From NCBI GenBank assembly GCA_032586195.1, contig JAWHQP010000001.1, positions 248,001 to 312,000 of the forward strand: a stretch of DNA of 64,000 nucleotides, read 5' to 3'. Origin of the DNA: JAWHQP01 sp032586195 (lineage in GTDB: Bacteria > Pseudomonadota > Gammaproteobacteria > Enterobacterales > Pasteurellaceae). The position numbers were made by a program, and so were the translations under genes. Under the pieces are notes generated by a model. The model was not told the origin of the DNA. It worked only from the letters and a program-made list of their open reading frames with translations, and made no database searches. Shown in pieces: positions 6,815-16,142 of the stretch (position 1 is the stretch's first letter; every line of letters begins with the position of its first letter).

Positions 6815-8644
6815 TTAAACGTGACGCGGGCGGCGTTCTTTACGCGGGCTGCGATCCTGGAAATTACGTGGAACGCGCTCATTAAAGGAGCGGGGGCCGC
6901 GTTCGTTGAATTTACGCTCAGCGCGCCGATCGTTACGTTCGCTAAAACGCTCGTTACGTCCACTGCGACGGCTTTCGCCGCGATTATTTTCCGCTGCGCT
7001 GATAAAGCTCATGCGCATTTGTTTGTTTAACACGCGTGTTTTGCCGAACAGGTTGAGTAATTCTTTCGGCATGCCTTGCGGCAGCTCAATGGTGGAATAA
7101 TCGTCATATAATTTGATGTGGCCGATATTGCGGCTGTCGATATCGCCTTCGTTGGCGATAGCACCCACAATGTGGCGCACTTCGACACCGTCGGCGCGGC
7201 CCACTTCGATACGGTATAAATCCATCGGCAGCGGATTGCCGTAGCCTTTGCGTTCGCCGCCACGGCGGTCGTTACGATCACCGCGACGTTCATCACGCTC
7301 GCGCCGGCTTCGTTTTTCTATCGGGGCATCAGGCGGTAAGATTAGTTTTTGACTGCCCTGCAATAACATCAGCATAGCCGCGGCGATATCTTCGTGATCC
7401 TGATCCGCGGTAAACATATCTTCCAGCAGGCTGCGATATTGCTCTAAATCATGATGTTCCAGCTGTTTGGTGATGCGTGCTACGAATTTTTCACGGCGAC
7501 GCGCCTGCAACACTTCGTGATTCGGTACTTCCACCTCATCAATGTGTTTCTTCATCAAGCGTTCGATATTGCCTAACAGGCGGCGTTCCCGCGGTTCTAC
7601 AAATAAAATGGCACTGCCGGAACGGCCTGCGCGCCCCGTACGCCCGATACGGTGGACATAGCTTTCCGCGTCCAGCGGAATGTCGTAGTTTACCACCAGG
7701 CTGATACGTTCCACATCCAGACCTCGCGCGGCGACATCCGTTGCCACCAAAATATCAAGGCTGCCGTTACGCAGACGATCAAGGGTCTGTTCGCGTAACT
7801 GCTGGGTCATATCGCCGTTTAACGCGGCGGCACGGAAACCGTGTTTTTCCAGTAATTCGGTAATATCCAGAGTGCCTGTTTTGGTGCGGGTGAAAATAAT
7901 CGCCGCATCAAAATCTTCCACTTCGAGAAAACGTAGCAGGGCATCATTTTTACGGAAACCGCGCACATACCAGCAACTTTGATCAATATCCGGGTTGGTG
8001 CGCTGGGTGGATTGAATTTTCACTTCCTGCGGATCAGTCATAAAGCGTTTGGTAATGCGACGGATCGGATCGGGCATGGTGGCGGAGAATAATGCCGTTT
8101 GATGTTGTGCCGGCAATTCCGCCATCACGGTTTCCACGTCGTCAATAAAGCCCATGCGCAGCATTTCGTCCGCTTCATCCAGCACCATGAATTTCAGTTC
8201 GGAAAGATCCAGTGTGCCGCGGCGGATATGGTCAAGGATACGCCCCGGCGTACCGACCACCACTTGCGCGCCTTGACGCAGGGCACGCAGCTGAATGTCA
8301 TAGCGTTGGCCGCCGTAAAGCGTGACTACGCGCACGCCGCGGGCGTTTTTACAGAATAATTCACATGCTTCCGCCACCTGAATGGCAAGTTCGCGGGTTG
8401 GTGCCATCACCAGCATTTGCGGGTGTTTTTCCTCGGCGTTGATCTGTGCCAGCAAGGGCAGCGAGAACGCTGCGGTTTTGCCGCTTCCCGTTTGCGCCAT
8501 ACCCAATACGTCACGGCCGTTTAATAAATGAGGAATACAGGCCTGTTGAATCGGTGAGGGCGTTTCAAAGCCCATTTCAGAGACGGCGGAAAGAATGAAT
8601 TCAGGCAAGCCTAAATCCCCAAAAGTGATTTTAGTTTCAGTCAT
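6815..8644 (-). CDS. deaD: DEAD-box RNA helicase DeaD/CsdA
   Basis: A 609-residue DEAD-box helicase acting in ribosome assembly, cold adaptation and RNA decay. Motifs in order: Q motif near 31, Walker A AQTGSGKT (50-57), PTRELA, LDEADEML, SATMP, and the motif VI-type HRIGRTGRAG. After the helicase core comes a DbpA-type RNA-binding domain (IEVGRADGVEVRHIVGAI, about residues 480-550). The tail is Arg/Asn/Glu-rich with repeated RxFNER-like units (about 565-609), giving a basic disordered RNA-binding end typical of DeaD. It is the last gene of the pnp-nlpI-deaD order known from E. coli and Haemophilus. Confidence 0.95.
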   Translation of the reverse strand: MTETKITFGDLGLPEFILSAVSEMGFETPSPIQQACIPHLLNGRDVLGMAQTGSGKTAAFSLPLLAQINAEEKHPQMLVMAPTRELAIQVAEACELFCKNARGVRVVTLYGGQRYDIQLRALRQGAQVVVGTPGRILDHIRRGTLDLSELKFMVLDEADEMLRMGFIDDVETVMAELPAQHQTALFSATMPDPIRRITKRFMTDPQEVKIQSTQRTNPDIDQSCWYVRGFRKNDALLRFLEVEDFDAAIIFTRTKTGTLDITELLEKHGFRAAALNGDMTQQLREQTLDRLRNGSLDILVATDVAARGLDVERISLVVNYDIPLDAESYVHRIGRTGRAGRSGSAILFVEPRERRLLGNIERLMKKHIDEVEVPNHEVLQARRREKFVARITKQLEHHDLEQYRSLLEDMFTADQDHEDIAAAMLMLLQGSQKLILPPDAPIEKRSRRERDERRGDRNDRRGGERKGYGNPLPMDLYRIEVGRADGVEVRHIVGAIANEGDIDSRNIGHIKLYDDYSTIELPQGMPKELLNLFGKTRVLNKQMRMSFISAAENNRGESRRSGRNERFSERNDRRAERKFNERGPRSFNERVPRNFQDRSPRKERRPRHV

Positions 8645-8775
8645 TAAAAATACTCGAATGTAAATAAGAAAGGCTCAATACTTTCTTTGTGTCTATCAAA
8701 TGTTGTTGAGAAAAATGAAAAAATCGTAAAAACAGCACCGCACTTTGACGGCGGCACGACGGCCGATTTTCTCTT

Positions 8776-9705
8776 TTACTTTTGTACAACAGCCTGTTCT
8801 GTCTGCTCGTTATCGTCTTTCAATTTACCGAGTTCAAACAGAGCAAAACGGTACTCAACAAAGTTATACACCTGATTTGCCACAGCTAATTTAAATAGCG
8901 TTTCCGCTTCCTCATTATGGCCCGTATTGAGTTTTTGTTTTGCCAGATAAAAGTAGGTTTCCGTTAAAATTTCCGCGTATTGTGGGGATTGCGGGTCGGC
9001 AAAGGTTTTTGCCCGATCCAAGAGATCTTTAACGGAAAGCTGGTTCAGATAATACTGAACAATAAAGGTTCCCCAATATTCGGTTGAGAGAGATTTCGCT
9101 CTGTCCACCAAATTCTGCTTAGCCTCGTCCGGTTTGAATTTCAGTTCGTTCAGATACAGCCATAGCACGCGGTAAGGGTCGGTTGTATCCGCCTTATAGA
9201 ACTGCATAAAGTCCTGCTGTGCCAGGTTGTAACGCTCGGTGTAATAAAAATCCAGACCGCGGTTTAAATAGGTATATTCATAGCCGGGATCTAATTCCAG
9301 TACCGCATTAAATGCTTCCAATGCGCTGTCATAGTCTTCGTCCAGCAGCAGATATAAACCTAAATAATTGTAAATTGCCGGTGATTTCGGCTGCAAGGCT
9401 AAAGCCAGCGTAAAGTCATAACGAGCGAGTCCCCATAAACCGAGGCTGTCATACAGCACGCCCCGCTCAAAATGTAAATTGGCTCGTTCCGCTTTACTTA
9501 ATGTACCGACGATCAATATCTGACTGATCCGCACGATCATGATTTCCTGAGCAAGATGCGTATTCGGATATTGCTCTGATAAGGTTACTTTGTTTTTAGT
9601 CACAAAAACGTGATCCGAACCGTTTACGCAGCCGGACAAGCATAAACTGCAAAGTAAAACCGGAAAAAAAACAGTGAATTTCACCAAACGTATCAGAGCG
9701 ATCAT
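8776..9705 (-). CDS. nlpI: TPR lipoprotein NlpI
   Basis: A 309-residue outer-membrane lipoprotein. The ATG at 9705 gives a signal peptide ending LCLSGC with the lipidated Cys at 26; a GTG 17 codons upstream would put the signal sequence in the interior and falls inside an uptake sequence. The body has several TPR units, such as ANLHFERGVLYDSLGLWGLARYDF, PAIYNYLGLYLLLDEDYDSALEAF and YTYLNRGLDFYYTERYNLAQQDF. In E. coli NlpI is an adaptor for Prc proteolysis of peptidoglycan hydrolases. It lies between pnp and deaD. No strong ribosome-binding site precedes the chosen start. Confidence 0.92.
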   Translation of the reverse strand: MIALIRLVKFTVFFPVLLCSLCLSGCVNGSDHVFVTKNKVTLSEQYPNTHLAQEIMIVRISQILIVGTLSKAERANLHFERGVLYDSLGLWGLARYDFTLALALQPKSPAIYNYLGLYLLLDEDYDSALEAFNAVLELDPGYEYTYLNRGLDFYYTERYNLAQQDFMQFYKADTTDPYRVLWLYLNELKFKPDEAKQNLVDRAKSLSTEYWGTFIVQYYLNQLSVKDLLDRAKTFADPQSPQYAEILTETYFYLAKQKLNTGHNEEAETLFKLAVANQVYNFVEYRFALFELGKLKDDNEQTEQAVVQK

Positions 9706-9827
9706 TACCAATAAGCCTATTGATGCCGGATAATTTTCAAAACTCAAGAAAATCACACCGCACTTTATACCGGTTTGCGCTAGGAAGCAGTAACAGTAAA
9801 TGCGCGCGGTGCATTTTCTATGAATTT

Positions 9828-11951
9828 TTATTCTTCCGCAAGCTCGTTTTGCTGTTCAGCAGCGTCGGCTTTCGGAGCCAGGTCTTTCATGGTTAAACGA
9901 ATTCGGCCCTGACGGTCGATTTCCACCACTTTAACCATCACTTCCTGACCTAAGTGGAGGTAATCCGTTACTTTTTCAACGCGCTCTTCCGCGATTTGAG
10001 AAATATGCACCAGGCCTTCTTTATTGCCTACTAAGGAAACAAAGGCACCGAAATCGGCTAAGCGGGTGACTTTTCCTTTGTAAATTTCACCGGCTTCCAC
10101 TTCGGCGGTAATTTCTTCAATACGCGCCATTACTGATTTGACCGCATTGTTATCCACCGCTGCGATTTTTACCGTACCGTCGTCGTCAATATCGATAGAA
10201 GTTCCGGTTTCTTCCGTTAACGCGCGGATTACCGCTCCGCCCTTACCGATGACGTCTTTAATTTTCTTCGGATCAATTTTCATGGTGTGAATACGCGGAG
10301 CAAAATCGGAAATATCCGCACGAGGAGCCGGAATGGCCTGTTCCATCACGCCCAGAATGTGCATACGGGCGGATTTCGCCTGGTTCAAGGCGATCTGCAT
10401 AATCTCGGCGGTGATACCTTCGATCTTGATATCCATTTGTAATGCCGTTACGCCTTGACGGGTACCCGCGACTTTAAAGTCCATATCGCCTAAGTGGTCC
10501 TCGTCGCCTAAAATGTCGGAAAGCACCACGAATTTGTCATTTTCTTTCACCAGACCCATAGCGATACCGGCTACCGCGGATTTAATCGGCACCCCCGCAT
10601 CCATTAACGCAAGTGACGCGCCACAAACGGAAGCCATGGATGAGGAACCGTTGGATTCCGTGATTTCGGATACCAAGCGAATCACATACGGGAATTCCGC
10701 CAGAGTCGGCATTACCGCGGCCACACCGCGTTTAGCCAAACGGCCGTGACCGATTTCACGGCGCTTAGGCGAACCGATCATACCGGTTTCACCCACAGAG
10801 TAAGGAGGGAAATTGTAGTGGAATAAGAAGTGATCACTGCGTTCACCGGTTAACTCGTCGATAATTTGAGCGTCACGTTCAGTGCCTAGGGTGGCGACAG
10901 CCAATGCTTGGGTTTCCCCACGGGTGAAAATGGCGGAACCGTGAGTACGCGGTAACACGCCAGTGCAAATGTCTAGGGCCCGCACTGTATCCACCGTACG
11001 ACCGTCGATACGCGGCTCGCCTGCTAGGATGCGGCTGCGCACGATTGAACTTTCAAGGGAAGTGATAATATCAATAATCGAACCTTCGGTGACGGTTTCA
11101 TCTTCCGCGGTTAATTGCGCGATTACATCTGCTTTGATGCTATCAATTTGTTCATAACGCACTTGTTTTTCCGTTATGCGGTAAGCATCGCCGATACGGC
11201 TTTCGGCCAGGGCTTTCACTTTGTTGATTAACGCGGTATTCGGTTCCGGAGCAACCCAGTCCCAGCGCGGTTTACCCGCCTCCGCAGCGAATTCTTTGAT
11301 CGCTTCAACCACAACCTGTTGTTGCTGATGGCCGAACACAACCGCCGCCAGCATCTGTTCTTCGGTTAAAATATCCGCTTCGGATTCCACCATTAACACC
11401 GCTTTATCCGTGCCTGCAACTACTAAATCCAGACGGCTTTGTTTCTGTTCCGCCATGGTCGGGTTTAGGACGAACTGATCGTTGATAAAGCCCACGCGCG
11501 CCGCACCAATCGGGCCGTTAAACGGCACGCCTGATAAAGAAAGCGCAGCGGAAGCACCAATCATCGCCACTAAATCAGGGCTGATTTGCGGATTAACCGA
11601 CACCACGGTTGCCACGATTTGAATTTCGTTGAAAAAACCGTCCGGGAATAACGGACGAATCGGACGGTCGATCAACCGTGCGATCAGAGTTTCACCTTCG
11701 GACGGACGCCCTTCGCGCTTGAAGAAACCGCCCGGAATTTTACCGGCGGCGTAAGTACGTTCCTGATAGTTTACGGTTAGCGGGAAGAAATCCTGTCCTT
11801 CTTTCACTTCTTTTTTGGCGACGACAGTAACGAAGACCGTCGTATCGTCCATGCTCGCCATGACGGCAGCGGTGGCCTGGCGCGCGATCGCACCCGTTTC
11901 CAAAGTGACGGTATGCTGACCATATTTAAACTGTTTAACAATTGGATTCAC
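9828..11951 (-). CDS. pnp: Polyribonucleotide nucleotidyltransferase (PNPase)
   Basis: A 707-residue phosphorolytic 3'-5' exoribonuclease of the degradosome. Two RNase PH domains (about residues 10-220 and 310-530) frame the alpha-helical linker. They are followed by a KH domain (PRIHTMKIDPKKIKDVIGKG, from about 553, with GKGG loop) and an S1 domain (YKGKVTRLADFGAFVSL, about 622-690). The start is GTG at 11951 with AAAGGA seven bases upstream; E. coli also uses a non-ATG start here. No rpsO is adjacent, unlike E. coli. A hairpin-rich 5' region precedes it, but RNase III-type autoregulation is not proven by what I see. Confidence 0.97.
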   Translation of the reverse strand: MNPIVKQFKYGQHTVTLETGAIARQATAAVMASMDDTTVFVTVVAKKEVKEGQDFFPLTVNYQERTYAAGKIPGGFFKREGRPSEGETLIARLIDRPIRPLFPDGFFNEIQIVATVVSVNPQISPDLVAMIGASAALSLSGVPFNGPIGAARVGFINDQFVLNPTMAEQKQSRLDLVVAGTDKAVLMVESEADILTEEQMLAAVVFGHQQQQVVVEAIKEFAAEAGKPRWDWVAPEPNTALINKVKALAESRIGDAYRITEKQVRYEQIDSIKADVIAQLTAEDETVTEGSIIDIITSLESSIVRSRILAGEPRIDGRTVDTVRALDICTGVLPRTHGSAIFTRGETQALAVATLGTERDAQIIDELTGERSDHFLFHYNFPPYSVGETGMIGSPKRREIGHGRLAKRGVAAVMPTLAEFPYVIRLVSEITESNGSSSMASVCGASLALMDAGVPIKSAVAGIAMGLVKENDKFVVLSDILGDEDHLGDMDFKVAGTRQGVTALQMDIKIEGITAEIMQIALNQAKSARMHILGVMEQAIPAPRADISDFAPRIHTMKIDPKKIKDVIGKGGAVIRALTEETGTSIDIDDDGTVKIAAVDNNAVKSVMARIEEITAEVEAGEIYKGKVTRLADFGAFVSLVGNKEGLVHISQIAEERVEKVTDYLHLGQEVMVKVVEIDRQGRIRLTMKDLAPKADAAEQQNELAEE

Positions 11952-12360
11952 AATTTTTTCCTTTTATTTCAAATGAATAAGTTTATTGTTTTATTTTCCA
12001 AATTGCGACTAGCAAAAATTCTCTAAATCGACACCGCACTTTTATATCACGCGGTCGCTGCCGTCTCCAAAAAGCTTTTGGTAGCCGCACGCTAAAACGG
12101 AAAATAAAAACCTGTCTATTATACAGAGCTTTATGCTCAGTGGGAAATTTTTTTAAAAACAGATGATTAAGATTGAGCTTTGCTACTGGGCGTATTATGC
12201 TAGGCGGTAATTCAGCGTCGGTAAAGCGCGCTGTCACAAAAGCGTTTACTTTTGAACATTGGCTTACCGACGGTGCCGAAAGCATAGCAATTGTGTATGG
12301 CGATTGCGTAAAAAATAGTATTTTTCTTTAACGGTTTTTCTCTTTGATAAGGATCAATCT
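11952..12360. other. Intergenic region between pnp and the yhcH-family gene
   Basis: This 409-base stretch has no convincing gene. It holds an uptake sequence at about 12030, a short dyad (CCAAAAAGCTTTTGG, 12067-12081) and one copy of an 81-base repeat (12230-12310) that recurs upstream of tsf. Confidence 0.7.
12230..12310 (+). repeat. 81-base intergenic repeat, copy A
   Basis: This segment aligns over its full 81 bases with 26898-26978. The best block (ACGGTGCCGAAAGCATAGCA against ACGGTATCGAAGGCATAGCA) is 17 of 20 identical. The 3' end (12287-12307) folds as GCAATTG-loop-CGATTGC. In the other copy the arm sequence differs but pairing is kept. It lies between pnp and the yhcH-family gene. 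Identity is unknown. Confidence 0.75.
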
Positions 12361-12831
12361 ATGTTTTTTAGTGACCTCACCCGTCCGGATTTTACCTGCG
12401 GTTTACCGAAAATTATCGCCGATACCTGCGATTACTTGAATACCCTTGATTTAGCCGGTCTGGAGCTTGGCCGCCACGACATCAGCGAGCGGATTTATAT
12501 GAATGTGATGGAAGTGGATAGCAAACCCGCCGCCGAATTACGGCCGGAAATGCATCATCAGTATTTAGACATTCAGGTGCTGATTAGTGGTGAAGAAAAA
12601 ATGGAATACGGCGTCACCACTCCCAATTTAGCGGATTATGAACCTTATAATGAAGAGGGCGATTATCATTTCAGTAACAAAGAAATTGATGGCAAACAGG
12701 AAATTTTATTGCGGCCGAAAATGTTTGTGGTGTATCTGCCGTACGAACCGCATAAACCTTGTATCAACCCTGCGGATAAATCCGTTCATCTGAAAAAACT
12801 GGTGGTGAAAATTCCCGTCGAAATGCTCTAA
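12361..12831 (+). CDS. YhcH/YjgK/YiaL-family (DUF386) protein, possible sugar anomerase
   Basis: A 156-residue single-domain cupin-like protein. The family signature is clear: MHHQYLDIQVLISGEEKMEYG (about residues 63-83), YNEEGDYHFS and a C-terminal FVVYLPYEPHKPCI (about 122-135) carrying the conserved His of the metal pocket. Members include NanQ, an N-acetylneuraminate anomerase, and EbgC, which is associated with beta-galactosidase. No sialic-acid genes are adjacent here, so the sugar acted on is unknown. Haemophilus carries a homolog close to pnp, matching this location. The gene stands alone and is followed by a bidirectional terminator. Confidence 0.85.
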   Translation: MFFSDLTRPDFTCGLPKIIADTCDYLNTLDLAGLELGRHDISERIYMNVMEVDSKPAAELRPEMHHQYLDIQVLISGEEKMEYGVTTPNLADYEPYNEEGDYHFSNKEIDGKQEILLRPKMFVVYLPYEPHKPCINPADKSVHLKKLVVKIPVEML

Positions 12832-12894
12832 ACGATGTCGGTACCGTAACAACGGCAATAAAGTGCGGTGCCAAGATTCGGTGTTTTTTATAAA

Positions 12895-12929
12895 AAGAAA
12901 CGCCTTGAACCGAAATTCAAGGCGTTTTT
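12895..12929. terminator. Bidirectional intrinsic terminator
   Basis: AAACGCCTTGAA-CCGAAA-TTCAAGGCGTTTTT hairpin with a T-run on the plus strand and a T-rich run on the minus strand. It separates the yhcH-family gene from the converging tRNA-Ala. Confidence 0.9.
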
Positions 12930-12933
12930 GATT

Positions 12934-13009
<76 letters not shown>

Positions 13010-13090
13010 GTTAATGTGGTGCGTATCATAATAATTTCACCCGTTTTCTGTCAATGTTTTATTGCACGGAATGTTTCATCAGGCGAAAAA

Positions 13091-14533
13091 TTAAGCATTT
13101 TTGCATTTGATAAAGTCAATCGCACGTTGAATGCGAGCCAATACCCGTTCGCGGCCAATGCCGACCAGGGTAACGTCCATTGACGGCGACTGACCGCAGC
13201 CCGTTACGGCGACACGCAACGGCATGCCCACTTTACCCATGCCCACTTCCAATTCCGCCGCGGTTTGTTCAATGGCCCGGTGCGTGCCGTGTAAATCCCA
13301 GTCGGTCAGTGCAGAGAGATGTTCTCGTACTTTTTCCAACGGGATAATCGCTGAGGCTTTGAGGTGTTTTTTCGCCGCGTTTTCATCATAATTGTCGAAT
13401 TCTTCAAAGAAATAACGGCTGGCGGTCGCCATTTCTTTCAGGGTCTTACAGCGGTCCTTCAGCATGTCAACGATTTCATTTAAAGCAGGGCCGTTTGCAG
13501 TATTAATGCCTTGATGTGCGAAATGCCAGGCTAAATGACCTGCCACATAGTCCGCCGGTAATTCACGGATGTAGTGCTGGTTTAACCATTGCAATTTTTC
13601 CGTATTGAAGGCGCTGGCTGATTTGCTCACATGGGTGAGCTCAAATAAATCAATCATTTCCTGACGGCTGAAAATTTCCTGATCGCCGTGTCCCCAGCCT
13701 AAACGCACTAAATAGTTTATCAATGCCTCCGGCAGATAACCGTCATCACGGTATTGCATAACACTGACGGCGCCGTGACGTTTGGAAAGTTTCTGCCCGT
13801 CATCACCGTTGATCATAGAAACATGGGCATAAGTCGGAATCGGTGCGCCCAACGCTTTTAAAATATTAATCTGACGCGGGGTGTTATTGATATGATCTTC
13901 GCCGCGTACCACATGGGTAATGCCCATATCCCAGTCATCCACGACGACGCAGAAATTATAGGTCGGCGAACCGTCCGTACGGCGGATAATTAAATCGTCC
14001 AGTTCCTGATTGCTGATTTCTATACGGCCGCGTACCGCATCTTCAAATACCACGGAACCTTCCGTTGGATTTTTAAATCGCACCACGTGAGGCTCATCCG
14101 GAGAATGGCTGTGATCGCCCAGACAATGACGGTCGTAACGCGGTTTTTGTTTGTTTGCCTCTTGCTCGTGACGTAAAGATTCCAGACGTTCTTTGCTGCA
14201 GTAACAACGATATGCCAGACCTTGTTCAAGCATTTGATCGATCACCTGATTATAACGATCAAAACGTTTGGTTTGGTAATAAGGACCGTGATCCCAGCCG
14301 AGATCCAGCCATTGCATCGCTTCTAAAATCGCCGCCGTCGCTTCCGGGGTGGAACGTTCCAAATCCGTATCTTCAATCCGCAGTACAAATTCGCCGTGAT
14401 TGTGTTTTGCATATAACCATGAGTACAAAGCCGTACGGGCACCGCCTACGTGCAGATAACCGGTCGGGCTGGGAGCAAAACGGGTGCGGACTTTCACGTT
14501 CGGGTTTAAATCAAATAACGCTTCTAATTTCAT
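13091..14533 (-). CDS. gltX: Glutamyl-tRNA synthetase
   Basis: A 480-residue class I aminoacyl-tRNA synthetase that charges tRNA-Glu. The HIGH-type motif appears as SPTGYLHVGGARTAL (residues 22-36) and the KMSKS-type loop as DGQKLSKRHGA (about 246-256). Middle segments VRGEDHINNTPRQI and TYAHVSMI are typical of bacterial GluRS. Length equals the usual ~470-480. The ATG at 14533 is preceded by AAAAGG. It is transcribed alone towards the tRNA-Ala gene, whose 5' end is about 80 bases away; a gltX-tRNA co-transcript is possible. Confidence 0.97.
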   Translation of the reverse strand: MKLEALFDLNPNVKVRTRFAPSPTGYLHVGGARTALYSWLYAKHNHGEFVLRIEDTDLERSTPEATAAILEAMQWLDLGWDHGPYYQTKRFDRYNQVIDQMLEQGLAYRCYCSKERLESLRHEQEANKQKPRYDRHCLGDHSHSPDEPHVVRFKNPTEGSVVFEDAVRGRIEISNQELDDLIIRRTDGSPTYNFCVVVDDWDMGITHVVRGEDHINNTPRQINILKALGAPIPTYAHVSMINGDDGQKLSKRHGAVSVMQYRDDGYLPEALINYLVRLGWGHGDQEIFSRQEMIDLFELTHVSKSASAFNTEKLQWLNQHYIRELPADYVAGHLAWHFAHQGINTANGPALNEIVDMLKDRCKTLKEMATASRYFFEEFDNYDENAAKKHLKASAIIPLEKVREHLSALTDWDLHGTHRAIEQTAAELEVGMGKVGMPLRVAVTGCGQSPSMDVTLVGIGRERVLARIQRAIDFIKCKNA

Positions 14534-14707
14534 CTTATAACCTTTTTTCTTCTTACTGTCACAAAAATGTCCGCTATTGTACTATGTCTTGTCTTGATCT
14601 TTAAGGACTTTCATTTCTCATAAGATGAAGATTTTGTGATTGTCTGTTCGGAATGGTAATTTTATGCTTATTTTTACAACAATTAGGCTTTTTTTGCTAA
14701 AAATTGA

Positions 14708-14735
14708 TTGACTGAAACCATATTCTATTTATAAT
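14708..14735 (+). promoter_or_regulatory. Sigma-70-type promoter of tRNA-Val
   Basis: TTGACT (14708-14713), 16-base spacer, TATAAT (14730-14735); transcription would begin a few bases before the tRNA 5' end at 14754. The perfect -10 suits a stable-RNA gene. Confidence 0.8.
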
Positions 14736-14753
14736 GCCGACCTACGACAACGA

Positions 14754-14829
14754 GGGCGATTAGCTCAGTTGGGAGAGCACCTCCCTTACAAGGAGGGGGT
14801 CACTGGTTCGAGACCGGTATCGCCCACCA
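14754..14829 (+). tRNA. tRNA-Val (anticodon TAC)
   Basis: A 76-base cloverleaf from GGGCGATTAGCTCAG to the encoded CCA. The anticodon stem CTCCC/GGGAG (A at 37, C at 38) encloses the TAC anticodon. It is nearly identical to E. coli tRNA-Val(UAC) over the D arm and anticodon arm. Confidence 0.97.
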
Positions 14830-14921
14830 CTTCGGCATTATTTTATTTACATATAGTAATTTATTCTTATTTCATAATATGTTAGAGTGACCGCCAATCT
14901 TTCTTCGTGGTGCTCAAATAA

Positions 14922-15710
14922 ATGAATAAACCCGTAAAACACCAAAATTTAATTCTTATTAGTAATGGCTTAATCCGTTTATTCGGCAATGTAGTAAAAT
15001 TCTTAAGTTATCCGTTTCATGCCGTTTTTCCCAAAAAACGTTTTACCATTCCTGAATTTAGCCCCGCGAGACATAAATCCGAGCAGCCGAGCAAAATCAA
15101 TAAAACCATCTGGCAAACCAATTATAGTAATAAGGTGACATTACCCGTTTATTGTAATTATTTGCTGAACCGGGCACTCTCTTGGGATTACGATTATCGC
15201 TATGTCAGCACCGAAGCCCGTGCCGATTATATCAAAGCTCATGCCGCACCCCGCCTGTTTGAGGCTTATAGCAAGCTTACCGATGGCGCGGCTCAGGCGG
15301 ATTTCTGGCGGATTTTTACTCTTTATCACGAGGGTGGCGTCTATCTGGATATTGACGGTCATTTGGTATGGGGTTTATCGGCGATTATCGATCCGGAAGA
15401 CAGCGAAGTGCTGATCACCCGCCGTGATAAATACACCAATTTCTTTTTAGCCAGTGCCAAGGGTAACCCGTTTCTGAAGGATACCTTGGATATTATTGTG
15501 GATAATATCGAACAGCGTCGTATTCAGGGCGGTGTGTTTGTGCTGACCGGACCAATCACGCTTAATCAGGCCCTGAAGGGTAAGGATGTCAATACCCGCC
15601 GCGATAAATTTACTGCCGCCCAAGGTTCCTTTACCAACGAACATTTTCAATATATGGATAAGAAACACGGCAAATGGAATCACACCAAAAATGAAGATTT
15701 ATTGAAATAA
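14922..15710 (+). CDS. GT32-type (DXD sugar-binding) glycosyltransferase
   Basis: A 262-residue protein of the Gly_transf_sug/GT32 class. The N-terminal basic-hydrophobic stretch (residues 1-45) may lie at the membrane. The catalytic region starts with INKTIWQTNYS (59-69; the W-Q/W-T motif), then SKLTDGAAQADFWRIFTLYH and GGVYLDIDGHL with the nucleotide-sugar DXD at 143-145. These transferases decorate lipo-oligosaccharide or capsule; acceptor and sugar cannot be told. It follows tRNA-Val and is followed by an uptake sequence and two tRNA genes on the other strand. It has no adjacent LPS genes. The ATG at 14922 is preceded only weakly by GTGGTG, so the start is moderately sure. Confidence 0.82.
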   Translation: MNKPVKHQNLILISNGLIRLFGNVVKFLSYPFHAVFPKKRFTIPEFSPARHKSEQPSKINKTIWQTNYSNKVTLPVYCNYLLNRALSWDYDYRYVSTEARADYIKAHAAPRLFEAYSKLTDGAAQADFWRIFTLYHEGGVYLDIDGHLVWGLSAIIDPEDSEVLITRRDKYTNFFLASAKGNPFLKDTLDIIVDNIEQRRIQGGVFVLTGPITLNQALKGKDVNTRRDKFTAAQGSFTNEHFQYMDKKHGKWNHTKNEDLLK

Positions 15711-15778
15711 ACCGACGCAAAGTGCGGTGCCAAAAATAAGCGTTTTGAACTTGAAAAGCGGAAAACAAATAACGTCGA

Positions 15779-15855
15779 TGGCACGCCCTATTGGATTCGA
15801 ACCAATGACCTACGGCTTAGAAGGCCGTTGCTCTATCCAGCTGAGCTAAGGGCGC
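15779..15855 (-). tRNA. tRNA-Arg (anticodon TCT)
   Basis: A 77-base cloverleaf on the reverse strand, GCGCCCTTAGCTCAG to encoded CCA. The anticodon arm ACGGCCTTCTAAGCCGT gives anticodon TCT, which reads AGA/AGG. T-loop GTTCGAATC is canonical. Confidence 0.97.
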
Positions 15856-15896
15856 AACAGTAATAATATGTTAACATTGGATATCGAGGATTGAAG

Positions 15897-15973
15897 TGGT
15901 CGGCGAGATAGGATTTGAACCTACGACCCACTGGTCCCAAACCAGTTGCGCTACCAAGCTGCGCTACTCGCCG
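15897..15973 (-). tRNA. tRNA-Pro (anticodon TGG)
   Basis: A 77-base cloverleaf on the reverse strand, CGGCGAGTAGCGCAG to encoded CCA. The anticodon arm ACTGGTTTGGGACCAGT gives TGG. The AGCGCAGCTTGG D-arm is typical of tRNA-Pro. It is probably co-transcribed with the tRNA-Arg 41 bases downstream. Confidence 0.97.
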
Positions 15974-16083
15974 ACGAACCTGTGCAATTATAGTTTTCTT
16001 TTCGTTGCAGTCAACGGGTTTTTTTCTTTTTTTCGTCAATCGCTTAAAAATATCGCAGCCATGCTTACATTCAGCATGTTTTT

Positions 16084-16112
16084 TTGCGAAAATAGCAAAC
16101 GTTTACTATCCT
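16084..16112 (+). promoter_or_regulatory. folD promoter overlapped by a PurR-like operator
   Basis: A candidate promoter is TTGCGA (16084-16089), 17-base spacer, TATCCT (16107-16112). Within it, 16093-16108 reads TAGCAAACGTTTACTA. The inner 12 bases match the PurR operator core GCAAACGTTTGC at 11 of 12. An operator overlapping the -10 would give purine repression of folD. Confidence 0.65.
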
Positions 16113-16142
16113 AAAAATCCTATTCAAAACAAGGAATAATTA

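Noticed and set aside
11983..12285. Reverse open frame of 100 codons between pnp and the yhcH-family gene
   Set aside because: It overlaps an uptake sequence and the 81-base repeat, has no ribosome-binding site and resembles no family I know.
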